In this document: positions 52,985-63,958 of the stretch, piece after piece
Layout of the letters: each line of letters starts with the position of its first letter
Numbering within the stretch: position 1 is the first letter of the stretch
DNA from: Cliona cf. orientalis
Taxonomy: Eukaryota; Porifera; Demospongiae; Clionaida; Clionaidae
Reading direction: 5' to 3'
Assembly: GCA_963930775.1 (NCBI GenBank)
Contig: OZ005689.1
Location: forward strand, 23,558,058-23,622,057
DNA: 64,000 bases
Notes under the pieces: generated by a model
Seen by the model: the letters and a program-made list of their open reading frames with translations, nothing else
The model's database searches: none
Told to the model about the DNA's origin: nothing
Program-made: the position numbers and the translations under genes

Positions 52985-55900
52985 GTGATCTCACATACGA
53001 AGGCTTCGAAGACCATGGCAAGGCTGTTTGATGCTGACCAGGTAGCTGACTGTTTGTCAGACTTTGATACTGAAGCTGAAAGTGAAGATAGTATGTACAA
53101 TGAATCAGAGAGTGACAACAGCAATAGTAGTGAGGATGATGCTAGCCTAGATGACAGTGATGCTACAGCTAGTGATAGTGACTCCTCTTCAAGCCTTGGA
53201 GGAGCCTCTGGGGATGACAGGGATGGCTCCAGAGACAATGTGAGCACCAATGGGCGTGGCAGAGCGAGAGGGAGAGGACAGGGTAGGGGAAGACCATGAG
53301 TGAGAAGAGGGAGAGGGGGCAGAGGAGCAACTGGCAGACGAGGGAGGGCAGGTACAGGCTCCAGCAGCACCAACCTGTATGTTTGGACAACAGTTGGAGA
53401 AGGTATGTATAACAAGAAGGCATCAAACTAACCCCCCCCCCCCCCGACTAGTTGTACATACATGTAAAAGTAGACCACCACTCAACTTTACATACAATTG
53501 TGTATAATCTTTGCTCATTCTACTTGTACATGCTCATACAGTGCTACCGGGCAAGAGAGTAGATTTTTTTCTAACTTTGCATACAGACTTATTTTGACCT
53601 ACTATTAATAGAAATAGAGCTTTTAGCTGCAGTGTGAATGTGTGAAGCACGAAAGAAAGACCGCTCCGTAACAGAAGCTATGACGAACAATGACGTTGAA
53701 CTAACATCGCGTGCACCATACATAGCAATACAAGCGATCAAAAATCGCGAGATCGAAGGCTATAGATAAGATGAGGTAAGTTTCTGAGGGTGGAGAATCG
53801 CTCTCGTATGTCTAGTTCTAAACAATATTATCGTAGGTAGCTAATATGAGCGACCGTCAGACCGCCTAGTGAAGCGGTAACTGTCAACCCCACAAAAATA
53901 TTTCGGAGCTTTAAAAAGGCTTTTGGGCTGTCTATTGTTACTATCTTACCTCGCTTGGACGCCTTAGAAGCGAAGGGCTCCACGCGTTCAACGCTAAAAC
54001 TCTGTTTTCGCTACCTTCTCGTTCTTAGATCGCCAGTGGGTGTGGTCAATGAAAACATCACTATTGTGCACGTGCGTTTGGTACTACGTCATCAAGGCGG
54101 ACTTCGACCCGTCTGAAGCAACCGGCGGAAATATTTGCTTCCGGATTCGGCGCTCCCTGCAAAATATTCGCAGTTCCACAGATGCACTAGAATTATTAAT
54201 GCATTAGGATGCATAGAATACAATATTGACTCTTAACTATGATATTCATGCAAAATTCACAACCTAACGTAAATGTACCAAATTTTCACTAAAATTTGAC
54301 TATTATGGTTAATATCTCCAAGGCAGTTAGTAGTTAAGGCATCAAATTTGGTATAGAAGTACAACTCAATGGTACCTACCAACAGGCCAAATCAAGGTTC
54401 TTAACTACAAGTGAAACTCAAGAATCACAACCTACTAACCTAACCTAACCTAACCTAACATAAAAATGCACAATTTTCGGACATTTTCCTCTCTAGATCC
54501 CAGACGAAAGTTCACTATACTCCATAATTTGACATGTAGATAGTCCAATCATTGACCTAACTGTGTACAAAATTGAAACTGAATACATGCAAGATTCACA
54601 CATAAAATCTGCAGAAACCACACAGTGGTCAGAATCTACTCTCTTGCCTGGTAGCACTGTACATGTGCCTACAAACCCTTTCTTCATTTTGCCTGTGTAC
54701 GTACGCACTGATTTATTCCAAACGTGCATGTTTAGAATCACCAGAGCATAGAAAACAGGTTCACGTAGTATGTGTATGTACATGCAAAAGTAGAATGAAT
54801 AATCTCCAGATAAAAATCACCTAGACTTACATGCATGTACATGTACATGTACATGTATTATGTACATGTACATAAAATTGGCTAGCCATCAACTAACCTG
54901 TATGATTCTTTGTATGTAGATGACACTGCTCCAGCCGCCCAGCCATTCACAGAGCAACCAGGGCCCAAGGTACCACCATCCTGCCAGACTCCAGAGGACT
55001 GCTTCTCCCTCTTTTTTGACGACACCTTGCTCCAGTACCTAGTTGACACCACCAACACATACGCTACGAAGAAGCTCGCCACCATGACCATCTCAAGCCG
55101 GTCGCTATACAGGAACTGGAGACCTGTAACAGTGGAGGAGATGAAGGGCTTCGTTGCTGTTGTGCTCAACATGGGGATAGTGCAGCTGACTAACCTGAAT
55201 GATTATTGGAGCACAGACGACACTACCAACTTCCCCTTCTTCCGCTCTGTCTTCTCCAGAGATCGATTTTTCCAGATCTTTGGTATGCTGTACGTGGGAG
55301 ATCCAGATGGCACCACCAAGCGCAGCAAGATCCAGCCTCTGCTTGATCGTCTCTGTCCAGTGTTTGAGGCCACCTTCACACCCGACAGACAGATCGCAGT
55401 CGATGAGAGTGTCATCAATTTCAAAGGTAGAGTCTCCTTTCGCCAGTACCTGAAGAGAAAGCCACACCCCTGGGGTATCAAAGCATTCGTACTATCAGAT
55501 AGTAAGACGGGATACCTTCAGCGTGTGTGCGTGTACTATGGCAGGGAGACTCAGCTCATCGATAATGACAATCCTCACACTGTTCAGGTGGTGCAAACAC
55601 TGGTGGAGCCGTTCCACAACAAGGGATATGATCTCTATGTGGACCGGTTCTACACGAGTCCTCTCCTCGCCAGTGAGCTGACCAAGGTGGGCATCACAGT
55701 CACAGGTATGGTGCAGTCCAACAGAAGGGGCATGCCAAAGGATGTGACGGCCAAGATGAAGAGGGAACCCCGAGGCAACATCCGTGCTGCTCGATCCAGC
55801 AACATCCTTGCTCTGTCCTGGTTGGACAAAAGAAAGGTTCTTATGCTATCAACAAAGCATAATGCTTCACGAACACAGGTTCGGACAAGGTAAATTCAAA

Positions 55901-56478
55901 CAATGACTACTGGCTTGGTAAACATTACAATACATGATCTCACATACCTTATTCTTTTCTCTAGGCGTGGAGAAGTCCAAGAAAAGCCAACGGTTATCAC
56001 TGACTACAATCAGTTCATGTTGGGGGTGGATAAGTTAGATCAGCTGATGGCATACTACAGCTTCCTCCATAAGTCAGTGAAGTGGTGGCGAAAGATCTTC
56101 TTCTGGCTGTTGGAGGTGATGGTTATCAACGCCTATATTATTTATAAGGAGTTGGCCAGAAGAAGAGGAGAGAGACCCATCACTCACTTGGCTTTTCGGA
56201 GGAAGCTGATTGAGAGCCTGTCCGAGCCAATCCGCAGCAGTGCCTCCACCAGTGCTAGGCCAGGTCCAAGAGCATCACACCACCTCGAGCGCCTTCAGCC
56301 TGTACGTCATTACCCTCAGAAAGGAAGGAAGAGACGTGACTGTGTGGTCTGCAGTGACAGAGAGAATGGTCCTAGGCATTTAACTCACTATCAGTGTGCT
56401 ACATGTCCTGACAACCCCGTTCTGTGTCCAGATACTTGCTTCAAAGCCTACCACACACAAAGGAATTATCGCACATAA
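52985..56478 (+). CDS. piggyBac transposase, three exons, one premature stop
   Basis: Exon 1 (52985 to about 53402) begins MISHTKASKTMARLFDADQV; Met at 53015 is equally possible. It is acidic/Ser-rich, then RGRARGRGQGRGRP, where TGA (53297-53299) replaces an expected Arg codon before VRRGRGGRG. Exon 2 (54920-55889) carries the catalytic core: DRQIAVDESVINFKGR (first Asp) and GYDLYVDRFYTSPLLASEL (second Asp). Exon 3 (55965-56478) carries MLGVDKLDQLMAYY (third Asp) and a C-terminal Cys-rich finger (RRDCVVCSDRENG through YQCATCPDNPVLC). Both joins are in frame. All catalytic residues are present. Confidence 0.9.
53403..54919. other. Long first intron of the piggyBac gene
   Basis: About 1.5 kb without coding signal. 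It includes a poly-C run (about 53432-53446), a (CCTAA)n stretch near 54434-54460, and TGTACATGTACATGTACATG simple repeats near 54835-54870. Unusually long for a piggyBac intron, so an unrecognised insertion is possible. Confidence 0.5.
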
Positions 56479-57009
56479 CTTATCTCGCTGCTCCACCCAC
56501 CAACCATCGCTCGCCCCACCCCTCCAAACACTTATGACTACCTAGCTATAGCTACTTTTATATTAATTTTTGCTTCGCCCCACCCCTCAAAACACTTATG
56601 ACTATCTAGCTATAGCTACTTTATTTATTTTATTTTGCTTACCTTTCATGTCTGTATGCATGTCCCGTCCCAGAGTCGCCATCATGAGAGGCTTCTCGCT
56701 GGTTTACTCCAGCGTTTGGCCACTAAAAATTTGTCCACAATCAACGCCCAGTGAGTCGAACCTCAATGAAACGTGTCCAGCTTATCTAAAGCTTAACGGA
56801 CTCGTGAGGCTTTAGCGTTGCCATGGGTAGCTTCCCGATCTCATCGCTCAAGTCGCTAGCCTAAGGCAAGTTGATCTTTCCATCTCCTTCCATACCTTCA
56901 ATCTCCAAAGCACGCGGTTGAAGGAAGCCGTCTGGGGGAAATGATGTCACGTTCCGCGTGACGTCCGGGCGCGATATTTAAATATTTTTTCGCGTCCGCT
57001 AAGTGTTAA

Positions 57010-57519
57010 TACTGCAGACACTGCAGACAGAGAGGTTGAAGAATCTCTGTCAACCCTGAATGCATTGTAATATCAGGAAAGCCCTAGTAGCCAATTGCCA
57101 CTCTCTGATCTCACACTGGCTAAAGAAACTCCTGTACTGAATCAGGTGCCCAACTTGCATGCTCAGTATTGATGGCATGTGAGGGGGAGAACACTGATAG
57201 TTAGACTCAAAATCGCAACACAAATGACGAGTGACGAGTATACGCGTCATGGTGACTCTTTGCTCGCTACGCGCGAAGGCACTCGTACCCTGCAGCTGTT
57301 AAGGCTATCCTTGGCACCTGCAGTTTTACCCTCAAGTGTTTCCATTGTCAAGGGTGATTGCACAACTCTGATAGGCGTACCAGAGCGAACTATCACTGTC
57401 GTTTGATAGATACCGCCCACCCAATTGAACCTACAAACCCGCGAAGACAAACAGTAAGTATAGCGCTAGCGTCACATTATCATACATTGCGATAGTTATC
57501 ATAATGAAATAAATCAATA
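57010..57519. other. No gene seen
   Basis: Flank between two piggyBac-derived regions; no coding or repeat structure recognised. Confidence 0.35.
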
Positions 57520-59012
57520 GCTAGAATTGGTGAGGCTCCATCTAAGGTTCTATTTACTGGAGAACAAGTCCTGGATCTCTTAGACAGTGATACTGAAGAA
57601 GATTTTGATGATGGGATGGATGAAGTCTTCTTCCTGGGAAGTGATGATGAGCTGGGGTATGCAGAGGAAGAAATCGAGAATTAATCAAAATAATTTGTGC
57701 TAGAACAATAATTATTACATTACCTTTGCTGATGTGGTAGTGATGATGAGGGAAGTGGAGATGAATATGGTGATGACAGCAGCTCTGGGTACGGATAACA
57801 TAGACATGAGCATGTACATAATATTACCATGGTGTCAAGTTTTACACAGTAAAAGTGGGCCAGCTACCAATGGAGCAAGCGTCACCAGGTTTGTAGTGCT
57901 TTGTGTATCCCTAAAAATGATCATTCTGTACATGCAGCGCAAACATGCAGTGGTCATCAACACTACAATCCATCAGGATCTCAATTTTCACTGGGAGAGC
58001 TGGTCCTAACGTTCCTATCCCTCCATCCCTATTAGGTATCTTTTCCTGTTTTTCATATCTACTCTCTTGACTCTCATCGTTGAACAGAGCAATCAGTTTG
58101 CTCTTGACTGCATGGGAGCCAAAAGGTTCGCCACATGGACCCAGATCAATGTGGAAGAGCTTCAAGCCTACATGGGGTTCATGATCTCAGTGGGGCTTGT
58201 CAGGCTTCCGAGCATCTACGACTACTGGAAAAAGGATGATACATACCATTACTCACCCATTGCATCCAGGATCACCAGGGACAGATTCTTTGAACTGTAC
58301 TGATACTTTCACTTTGCTGATAACAGTACGCTCGTGCCTCCTGGTATCTCTGAGTAGGAGTAGAACAAGCTCGGCGAAGTTCAGCCAGTCATTGATAGCC
58401 TCTCTCAGTCCTTCCAGGAGGTCTACAGCCCCAGGAAGAATGTAAGTGCGGATGAGGCTATGATTCCGTTCAAGGGTCAGTCATCACTGAAACAGTACAT
58501 GCCCAAGAAGCCAGTGAGGACGGGGATAAAGGTGTGGGCACTGGCTGATTCCAAGAATGGATACATAGCGAACTTCCAGTTATACACTGGCAAGCGGGGG
58601 GCAGCACTGAAAAATGATTGGGAGCTAAGGTAGTCAAACATCTCACAGCACTTTACGTGGATAGCTATTTTGACAACTTTTTCACTGGTATCGATCTTCT
58701 TGATCTTGAGAAGTCTGTACAGGTGTGGGACTGTCATGACTAACCAGACGGGCTTTCCATCAGAGCTGAAACCTGTAGTGAAGAAAAGAATGGACAGGGG
58801 TGATAGCAAGACACTACAGTCTGAGCAGTGCAACAACCTTATCGTTTCCGTTTGGCAGGACGAGCCTGTGATAGTAGTAGCCACCAACATTATGGAAACA
58901 GCACGATGGATCCAGCACACTGTGAGTTGTCACTTGTGCTCGATAAATGGTAACATGGGAAGTGTGGACAACAATGATCAGTTGAGGTTACTACCATGTA
59001 CGACTTACGTGT
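57520..59012 (+). pseudogene. Second piggyBac transposase, decayed
   Basis: The N-terminal part at about 57580-57684 is acidic (DLLDSDTEEDFDDGMDEVFF). From about 58085: NQFALDCMGAKRFATWTQIN, VEELQAYMGFMISVGLVRLP, DYWKKDDTYHYSPIASRITR and DRFFELY, then a TGA where Arg fits, then YFHFADNSTLVPPG. The first catalytic Asp region is NVSADEAMIPFKGQSSLKQY (near 58440). The second, expected YVDSYFDNFFTG, lies in another frame near 58660. The third is GSVDNNDQLR near 58980. It ends abruptly before the inverted-repeat element at 59069. Several stops and frameshifts show that it is dead. Confidence 0.8.
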
Positions 59013-59068
59013 AGGAAATTTTAGTAGTATACATTTTGTTTTTATTTGATGTAGCCATAGTTTTATTT

Positions 59069-59730
59069 GTGATTATCTATGGGAAAACCCGCCATATGGG
59101 ATTTGTTGTGAAAGTTGAGTTCGATGCATCTATGATAAGCTCTAACATAGAGCTAACTCGCGTTCAAGTTCTAGACCAATCATACGCTTCGTTGTGGAGA
59201 TGCAGCTCTTTGTTTGCGATCGCACCACACCCTCAATGATCGAGAAATTACGGTCCAAAGGCGTTACCATGCACACGTATGGCGTTTTCGCATACTACGT
59301 ATGATCCAGAAATCAATTAAATGGACCTGGGCGGAGCCGTTTGAAATGAATGTAAAGATCGAGTGAGTTGAATTTCGTTGTTGACGACAGCCAATTGTTC
59401 TTATATCCCCAAGAAGCTAAAAAGGTGAGCGAACGTACAGTAGTTTGATGAATCTAGCTGTATCTAGGTAGAGAATTCTAATTAGCGCCCATAGCAACGG
59501 GCTCCATGTACGGCAGCTGTACACACTAGGTAGGTCAAAATGAAGGCTTATTTCGCCTTTGTAACTTACGGTTAGCCTCTGTAGACGACGGCAAAGGCTA
59601 GTAGAAAGGTTCTTTAGCATAAATATGTCAAAAACTCAACTGAGACATATTTTGCCTTTAGGTACTAAAAATGCGCATTGCACAAATAGCGCGTGGATCC
59701 CATATGCCGGGTTTTCCCGTAGACGGTCAC
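59069..59730. mobile_element. ~665-bp inverted-repeat element, copy E
   Basis: The left end GTGATTATCTATGGGAAAAC pairs with the right end finishing CCCGTAGACGGTCAC. ATTT lies on both sides (59065-59068 and 59731-59734), showing that the 4-bp duplication is A/T-rich but not restricted to ATAT. Length 662 bp. It cuts the 3' end of the decayed piggyBac gene. Confidence 0.75.
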
Positions 59731-60002
59731 ATTTTATGTGATCGTTTTACTTACCTTAGCATCAAAGGCCTGAAGACGTTTCGCACACAGCTAGCTAACA
59801 GTCTCATTGGGAATTACTGCTCTCAGAAGCATCCTGGTCGGCCATCACTAACAACACCACCACCCAAATGATTCTGTAGCTCCCGCTTTCCAATGCAAGG
59901 AGCGGACAAACGGCATCGGTGTCACCACTATAGCACCTACAAGAGGGACATGACGAGTTTTGGTACTGTGATGACTGCAAATTATTCAAGTTACTTCAAG
60001 TC

Positions 60003-60215
60003 TTGAATGTTTTATCATGTGTACATGCATATACATGGCATACACACTGATGCATGCACTACCCATTCCCACATGCACGTGACATCCATAGACCCTCTCA
60101 ACATGTACACTTGATGGGAGTGGATTTTGTTTAGGTATGTTACTTCGTCTCGAGTGTTTTAGCATGTGTACATGCATATACATGTCATACATACTAATGC
60201 ATGCACTACCCATTC
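60003..60215. repeat. Local ~155-bp tandem duplication, second unit split by the hAT element
   Basis: Unit 1 contains CATGTGTACATGCATATACA, GCATGCACTACCCATTCCCA and ACATCCATAGACCCTCTCAA (about 60016-60110). Unit 2 begins at about 60170 and runs into the hAT element at 60216; its remainder resumes at 63011 (CCATTCCCACATGCACATGA and onward). Unit 1 therefore shows the uninterrupted target. Confidence 0.8.
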
Positions 60216-63010
60216 CAGACCTGCCAAGTCTCCCGATTCTAGCGGGAGACTCCCGATTATAGCAAAAACATCCCGCTCTCCCGCTGACAACAGCGAATCT
60301 CCCGCTTTCACAGTTGAAGGAGCCTACAATAAGAGGGGAGGAGCGAAGTTTGCATGGGGGCGGGACCACGGACAACGCGCACATCCGTATACTATTGCGC
60401 ATATATTTATTATCGCGTTGTCACATGACTCAGCAAAGAGCCATCCATGTGCTCGCCGAGTTCGCGCGAACGACATCATGAAGAGAGTTTCTTCGTCTGC
60501 CTCGAGCTCTGTGCCAGGTGATGGTGCAAGTGGGAAGCGCACTAAGTACCTGTGCAAGTTTCAGCAAGACTGGACCAAAAAAGACCCGATGATTGTGCAA
60601 TCTAAGAAGAGTATCAACCACGCGTCCTGTTCGTTGTGTGGCACAGATTTTAGTGTAGGTGCTGGCGGATGGAATGATGTTACCAAGCACAGGAAGACAT
60701 TAAAACATGTGGAGTTGCTCAAGCAAAGCATTGGACAAAGTCAGGTGTCGAGTTACTTTGGAGAAAATACTAGGCTTGATGACAAAGTAATCAGAGCGGA
60801 GACCTTGTTTTCTCAATTTGTTGCAGAGCATAATTTGCCCTTCTCGGTAGCTGATCACTTCACTCCATTAGTTAAGAAAATGTTCCCAGATTCACGAGTA
60901 GCAGAGAAGTTTTCCTGTGCTCGCACGAAAACAACGTGTGTAATCAAAGGTGCACTAGCTCCTGCTGTGTGCCAGAAGGTAGTCATGCAATGCCAAACGC
61001 AGCCATTTACCATTCTAATTGACGAGAGCAATGATCGGGCATGTGATAAAGAGGTTGCAATCCTAGTCCGTGTGTGGGATCACGATATCAGGCATGTGGC
61101 TACAAGGTTCCTCGATATGCCAGTGTGCAATATACCTACAGCTGAAAACCTTTTTGCATCTGTGGAGGAGGCTTTGGTGTAAGTATACATGCGTACGTTT
61201 GTGTGTACATGTGTGCTATACCCTCTGGTTTTTTATGCAGTTCCAGGTCCATCCCATGGGCTAATGTTAAAGGATATGCTGCTGATAACTGCAATGTAAT
61301 GCTCGGCAAACACAATTCGGTCCTGAGTAGAGTTAGAGAAAAAACCAATGGCCAAGTGTTCGATCTAGGGTGTATCTGCCATATAGTAAATCTCTGTGTG
61401 GGAGCAGCAGTGAAGAATCTTGAACTGCCTGTTGATGACCTACTTATTGATATCTTCTACTTTTTCAATAGCAGGTATATATTCATTATGATGTCTACAT
61501 GGTTACTTAATGCAAATGTGATTACAGCTCAAAAAGGAAGGAGGAGTACAAAGAGTATCAACAATTCTGTGAGGTAGATTCTCTGAGTATCCTCAAACAC
61601 TGCCAAACTAGGTGGTTGAGTCTAGAGCGATGTGTGAATCGTACGCTGAACCAGTGGGAAGCACTAAAATCCTACTTTAACAGCCATGCGGGTTCAGAAG
61701 AGCGTGGCAGGGTGCGAAGAGTAGCGGAACGTTTACGAGATCCCAGTATGAAGCTCTGCTACTATTTTTTGGGCTATATTCTCAAGCAACTGAATGACTT
61801 CAATCGCTTCTTTCAGGTGAGTGCATATGATAACACATCAGATAACACATCAGATAACACATCAGATAACTTCTTTGTGTGCATATAATATTATAAAACA
61901 CTAATTTTTCCTACAGGCTGATGAAACAAAGATTGCTTTTTTTGGTTGACGAGGGTATACGTCTCCTAAAAAGTATCTTGGGTCACTTTGTACTTGCAGA
62001 TCCTATCCGTTCTGCATCTGATATCACCAAGCTCAATTTCAGAGATCCAGAATTACAAAAGCCAGATAGTGAGCTGTCTGTTGGGAGAGATGCCCGGCGA
62101 TACCTACAGCACTTACAGGAATTAGGAGAAGCAAGCCCTACCTCATTGGAAGACCTAGAGGAGGAATATGATCCTGGTGCGTGTGAGAATTTTTACAGGT
62201 ATATTATTATGATTATTTTAATATGTATATAGTAACCACCGTGCATATTATGCTCTAATACAGGAGAACAAGACAGTTCTATCATGCATTTGTTGACAAA
62301 ATGCTAAAAAAGTTTCCATTCAGTAACCAAACACTCAGAGATCTTCTCGTGCTCAATCCAGATAAGAAAGGATCTATCAGTATTTCTGCAGGTATGCATG
62401 CACATTGTGCTTACTATCAGTTTCTGCTTTAATGGACTTTACTTTTGCTGCAGTAATGAGGTTAGCTGAGAGGTTCGCTACTCCACCTGAAGATGAGCTA
62501 GATAATCTAGAGGCGGAATTAATGGATTATCAACTCTCAGATGATTTACCACCATATGAAAGGGGGGTAACACGGCTAGACAAGTGGTGGGCTGAAGTTG
62601 GAGCTTTGAAGACTGGTACTGGTGAAGCAAGATTCCCAAATTTGTTCACACTTATGCAGTGCTTGTTGATTCTGCCTCATAGCACTGCCCAGGTAGAGGG
62701 TGTTTTCAGCTTGGTGAGACGAATCAAGACTGAATTCAGAGCCAGCCTAGAAAATTCCTCATTGTGTGCTCTTTTGGCATGCAAGTTAAATACAGACTGC
62801 TCTTGTTTTGAACTCCCAACTACACCTGAACTACTTCATGCCGCCAAACAGTCAACAAATGTCTATAACACTCATCATCACAGTTAAAATGTATAATTGT
62901 ATGCCATTATGTTATTGTGTTGTTAATTTAAACTCCAGATTTGTTTGGTAATCTCCAGACTTTTTGAAAGATTACTCAAGAAATTATTGAGATAACACTT
63001 GGCAGGTCTG
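60216..63010 (+). mobile_element. hAT-like transposon, nearly intact (2795 bp)
   Basis: Terminal repeats CAGACCTGCCAAGT and ACTTGGCAGGTCTG are perfect over 14 bp. CCATTC flanks both sides (60210-60215 and 63011-63016), a 6-bp duplication by comparison with the empty site at about 60060. A subterminal inverted pair, TCCCGATTCTAGCGGGA, is near the left end. It carries one six-exon gene (60478-62887). The 6-bp duplication is unusual, as classical hAT elements make 8 bp. Confidence 0.85.
60478..62887 (+). CDS. hAT-like transposase, six exons, one frameshift
   Basis: Exons 60478-61178, 61241-61474, 61528-61816, 61917-62198, 62264-62391 and 62454-62887; all donors are GT, acceptors AG. It starts MKRVSSSASSSVPGDGASGK. 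A BED-like finger (CSLCGTDFSVGAGGWNDVTK, then HRKTLKH) precedes the catalytic region with TILIDESNDRACDKEVAILV (first Asp) and GYAADNCNVMLGKHNSVLSR (second Asp), followed by CQTRWLSLERCV. The C-terminal dimerisation region has AQVEGVFSLVRRIKTEFRAS. Exon joins keep frame. The only lesion I see is an extra T in a run of seven near 61937-61943 in exon 4, which could also be a sequence error. Confidence 0.85.
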
Positions 63011-63209
63011 CCATTCCCACATGCACATGACATCCATAGACCCTCTCAAGATGTACAATTGACAGCAGTTGAGTGGAATGCCTTCTGGGTATGTAATGTA
63101 GCATTCGCTGCACACATGGAACGTACACACATGCACGCTCACTGTATGCTTGCACACACGCCAATGCATTGATATACCTACTAACGTCACATGTATTATA
63201 CACACACTA

Positions 63210-63958
63210 TCACAGCACACACCTATTCTTGAGGGTGGGCTTCTTGAGCTGATCTGGAAAGCCTTTGCTGTCTTTCCTTGCGGTGCCACAGGAATAGATT
63301 TGGCCTTTCTCGAGATCTAGGAGCTGCAGGCTGATGAAAAAATTGTGAAAGTAGACATGATGGTATTTGCCTTTGAAGTCCGACGTGAGGGTTTTGACAA
63401 CTCTAGCTCCTAATCCATGTTCAGTGATATCCTTTTTACCAGTGTACACTTCGAATCGAGAAATTATTGCTGTCCGCAGCTACCCAGACCTTGATTCCTC
63501 GCTTGGTGGGTTTGAGTGGCATATATTGTTTCAGGGACGACCTACCCTGGAACTTTATCATGGCTTCATCCACTGCGATGTCACGATGAGGCTGGTAGAC
63601 TTCCGTAAACTTTGTAGAGAGGTGGTCTGACCTTTCCAAGACGATCATGGCCCTCTTCACAACATGGAACTAGAGTGTCGTTGTCGACAAAATGGAGGTA
63701 TCAGGACACTTCACGGAATCGATCTCGAGATATACGATCTGCCACTGGAGCATACCTGAGGCGGGGATCTCGAGACCAGTAATCGCTTAGGGATGGAAGA
63801 TTATTGATTCCAAAGAAGATAGTAAACCCAAGGAATGCCCTCAACTCTTCGACTGTTATCTTTTCCCATTTATTAAACTTTTCAGGACCCATCACTAATT
63901 TAGCGTATGCATTACTCTGCTTCATTATTTCCCACATTAGGTCTGGAGAGAAGTACAA
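63210..63958 (-). pseudogene. Third piggyBac transposase, decayed, runs off the right edge
   Basis: Minus-strand fragments: 63958-63715 (NAYAKLVMGPEKFNKWEKIT, FLGFTIFFGINNLPSLSDYW, APVADRISRDRFREVS, then TGA where Arg fits), 63660-63440 (HRDIAVDEAMIKFQGRSSLK, first Asp; GIKVWVAADSNN) and 63449-63210 (HHVYFHNFFISLQLLDLEKG, where the second catalytic Asp position reads His-Asn or is lost; SCGTARKDSKGFP). The 5' part lies beyond 64000. It is closer to the 57520-59012 copy than to the intact one, sharing the DEAMIxFxGxSSLKQYMPxKP segment. Confidence 0.75.

Larger units (their letters stand above)
52789..57005 (+). mobile_element. piggyBac element, nearly intact (4217 bp)
   Basis: Perfect 13-bp terminal repeats CACTTAGCGGACG at the left and CGTCCGCTAAGTG at the right, flanked by TTAA at 52785-52788 and 57006-57009. 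Subterminal GAATTCGTGACGCGCGCGCG and CCGCGTGACGTCCGGGCGCG lie just inside and may be transposase-binding sites. The single gene runs 52985-56478 in three exons. A short 3' tandem duplication (CGCCCCACCCCTC units near 56512 and 56575) precedes the right end. Only one nonsense codon is evident. Confidence 0.9.

Noticed and set aside
53297-53299. In-frame TGA read as selenocysteine or as a reassigned codon
   Set aside because: Each TGA falls where Arg, not Cys, is expected and all lie in transposon-type or disrupted genes; CpG decay explains them better. I see no evidence of a non-standard nuclear code.
52957-53426. Leu/Pro-rich minus-strand frames that mimic membrane segments
   Set aside because: They are the antisense of the acidic and Gly/Arg-rich first exon of the piggyBac gene.
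56510-56640. Insertion element at the 3' end of the piggyBac gene
   Set aside because: The CGCCCCACCCCTC and CACTTATGACTA repeats are a simple tandem duplication of about 65 bp in the 3' flank; no terminal repeats or target duplication.
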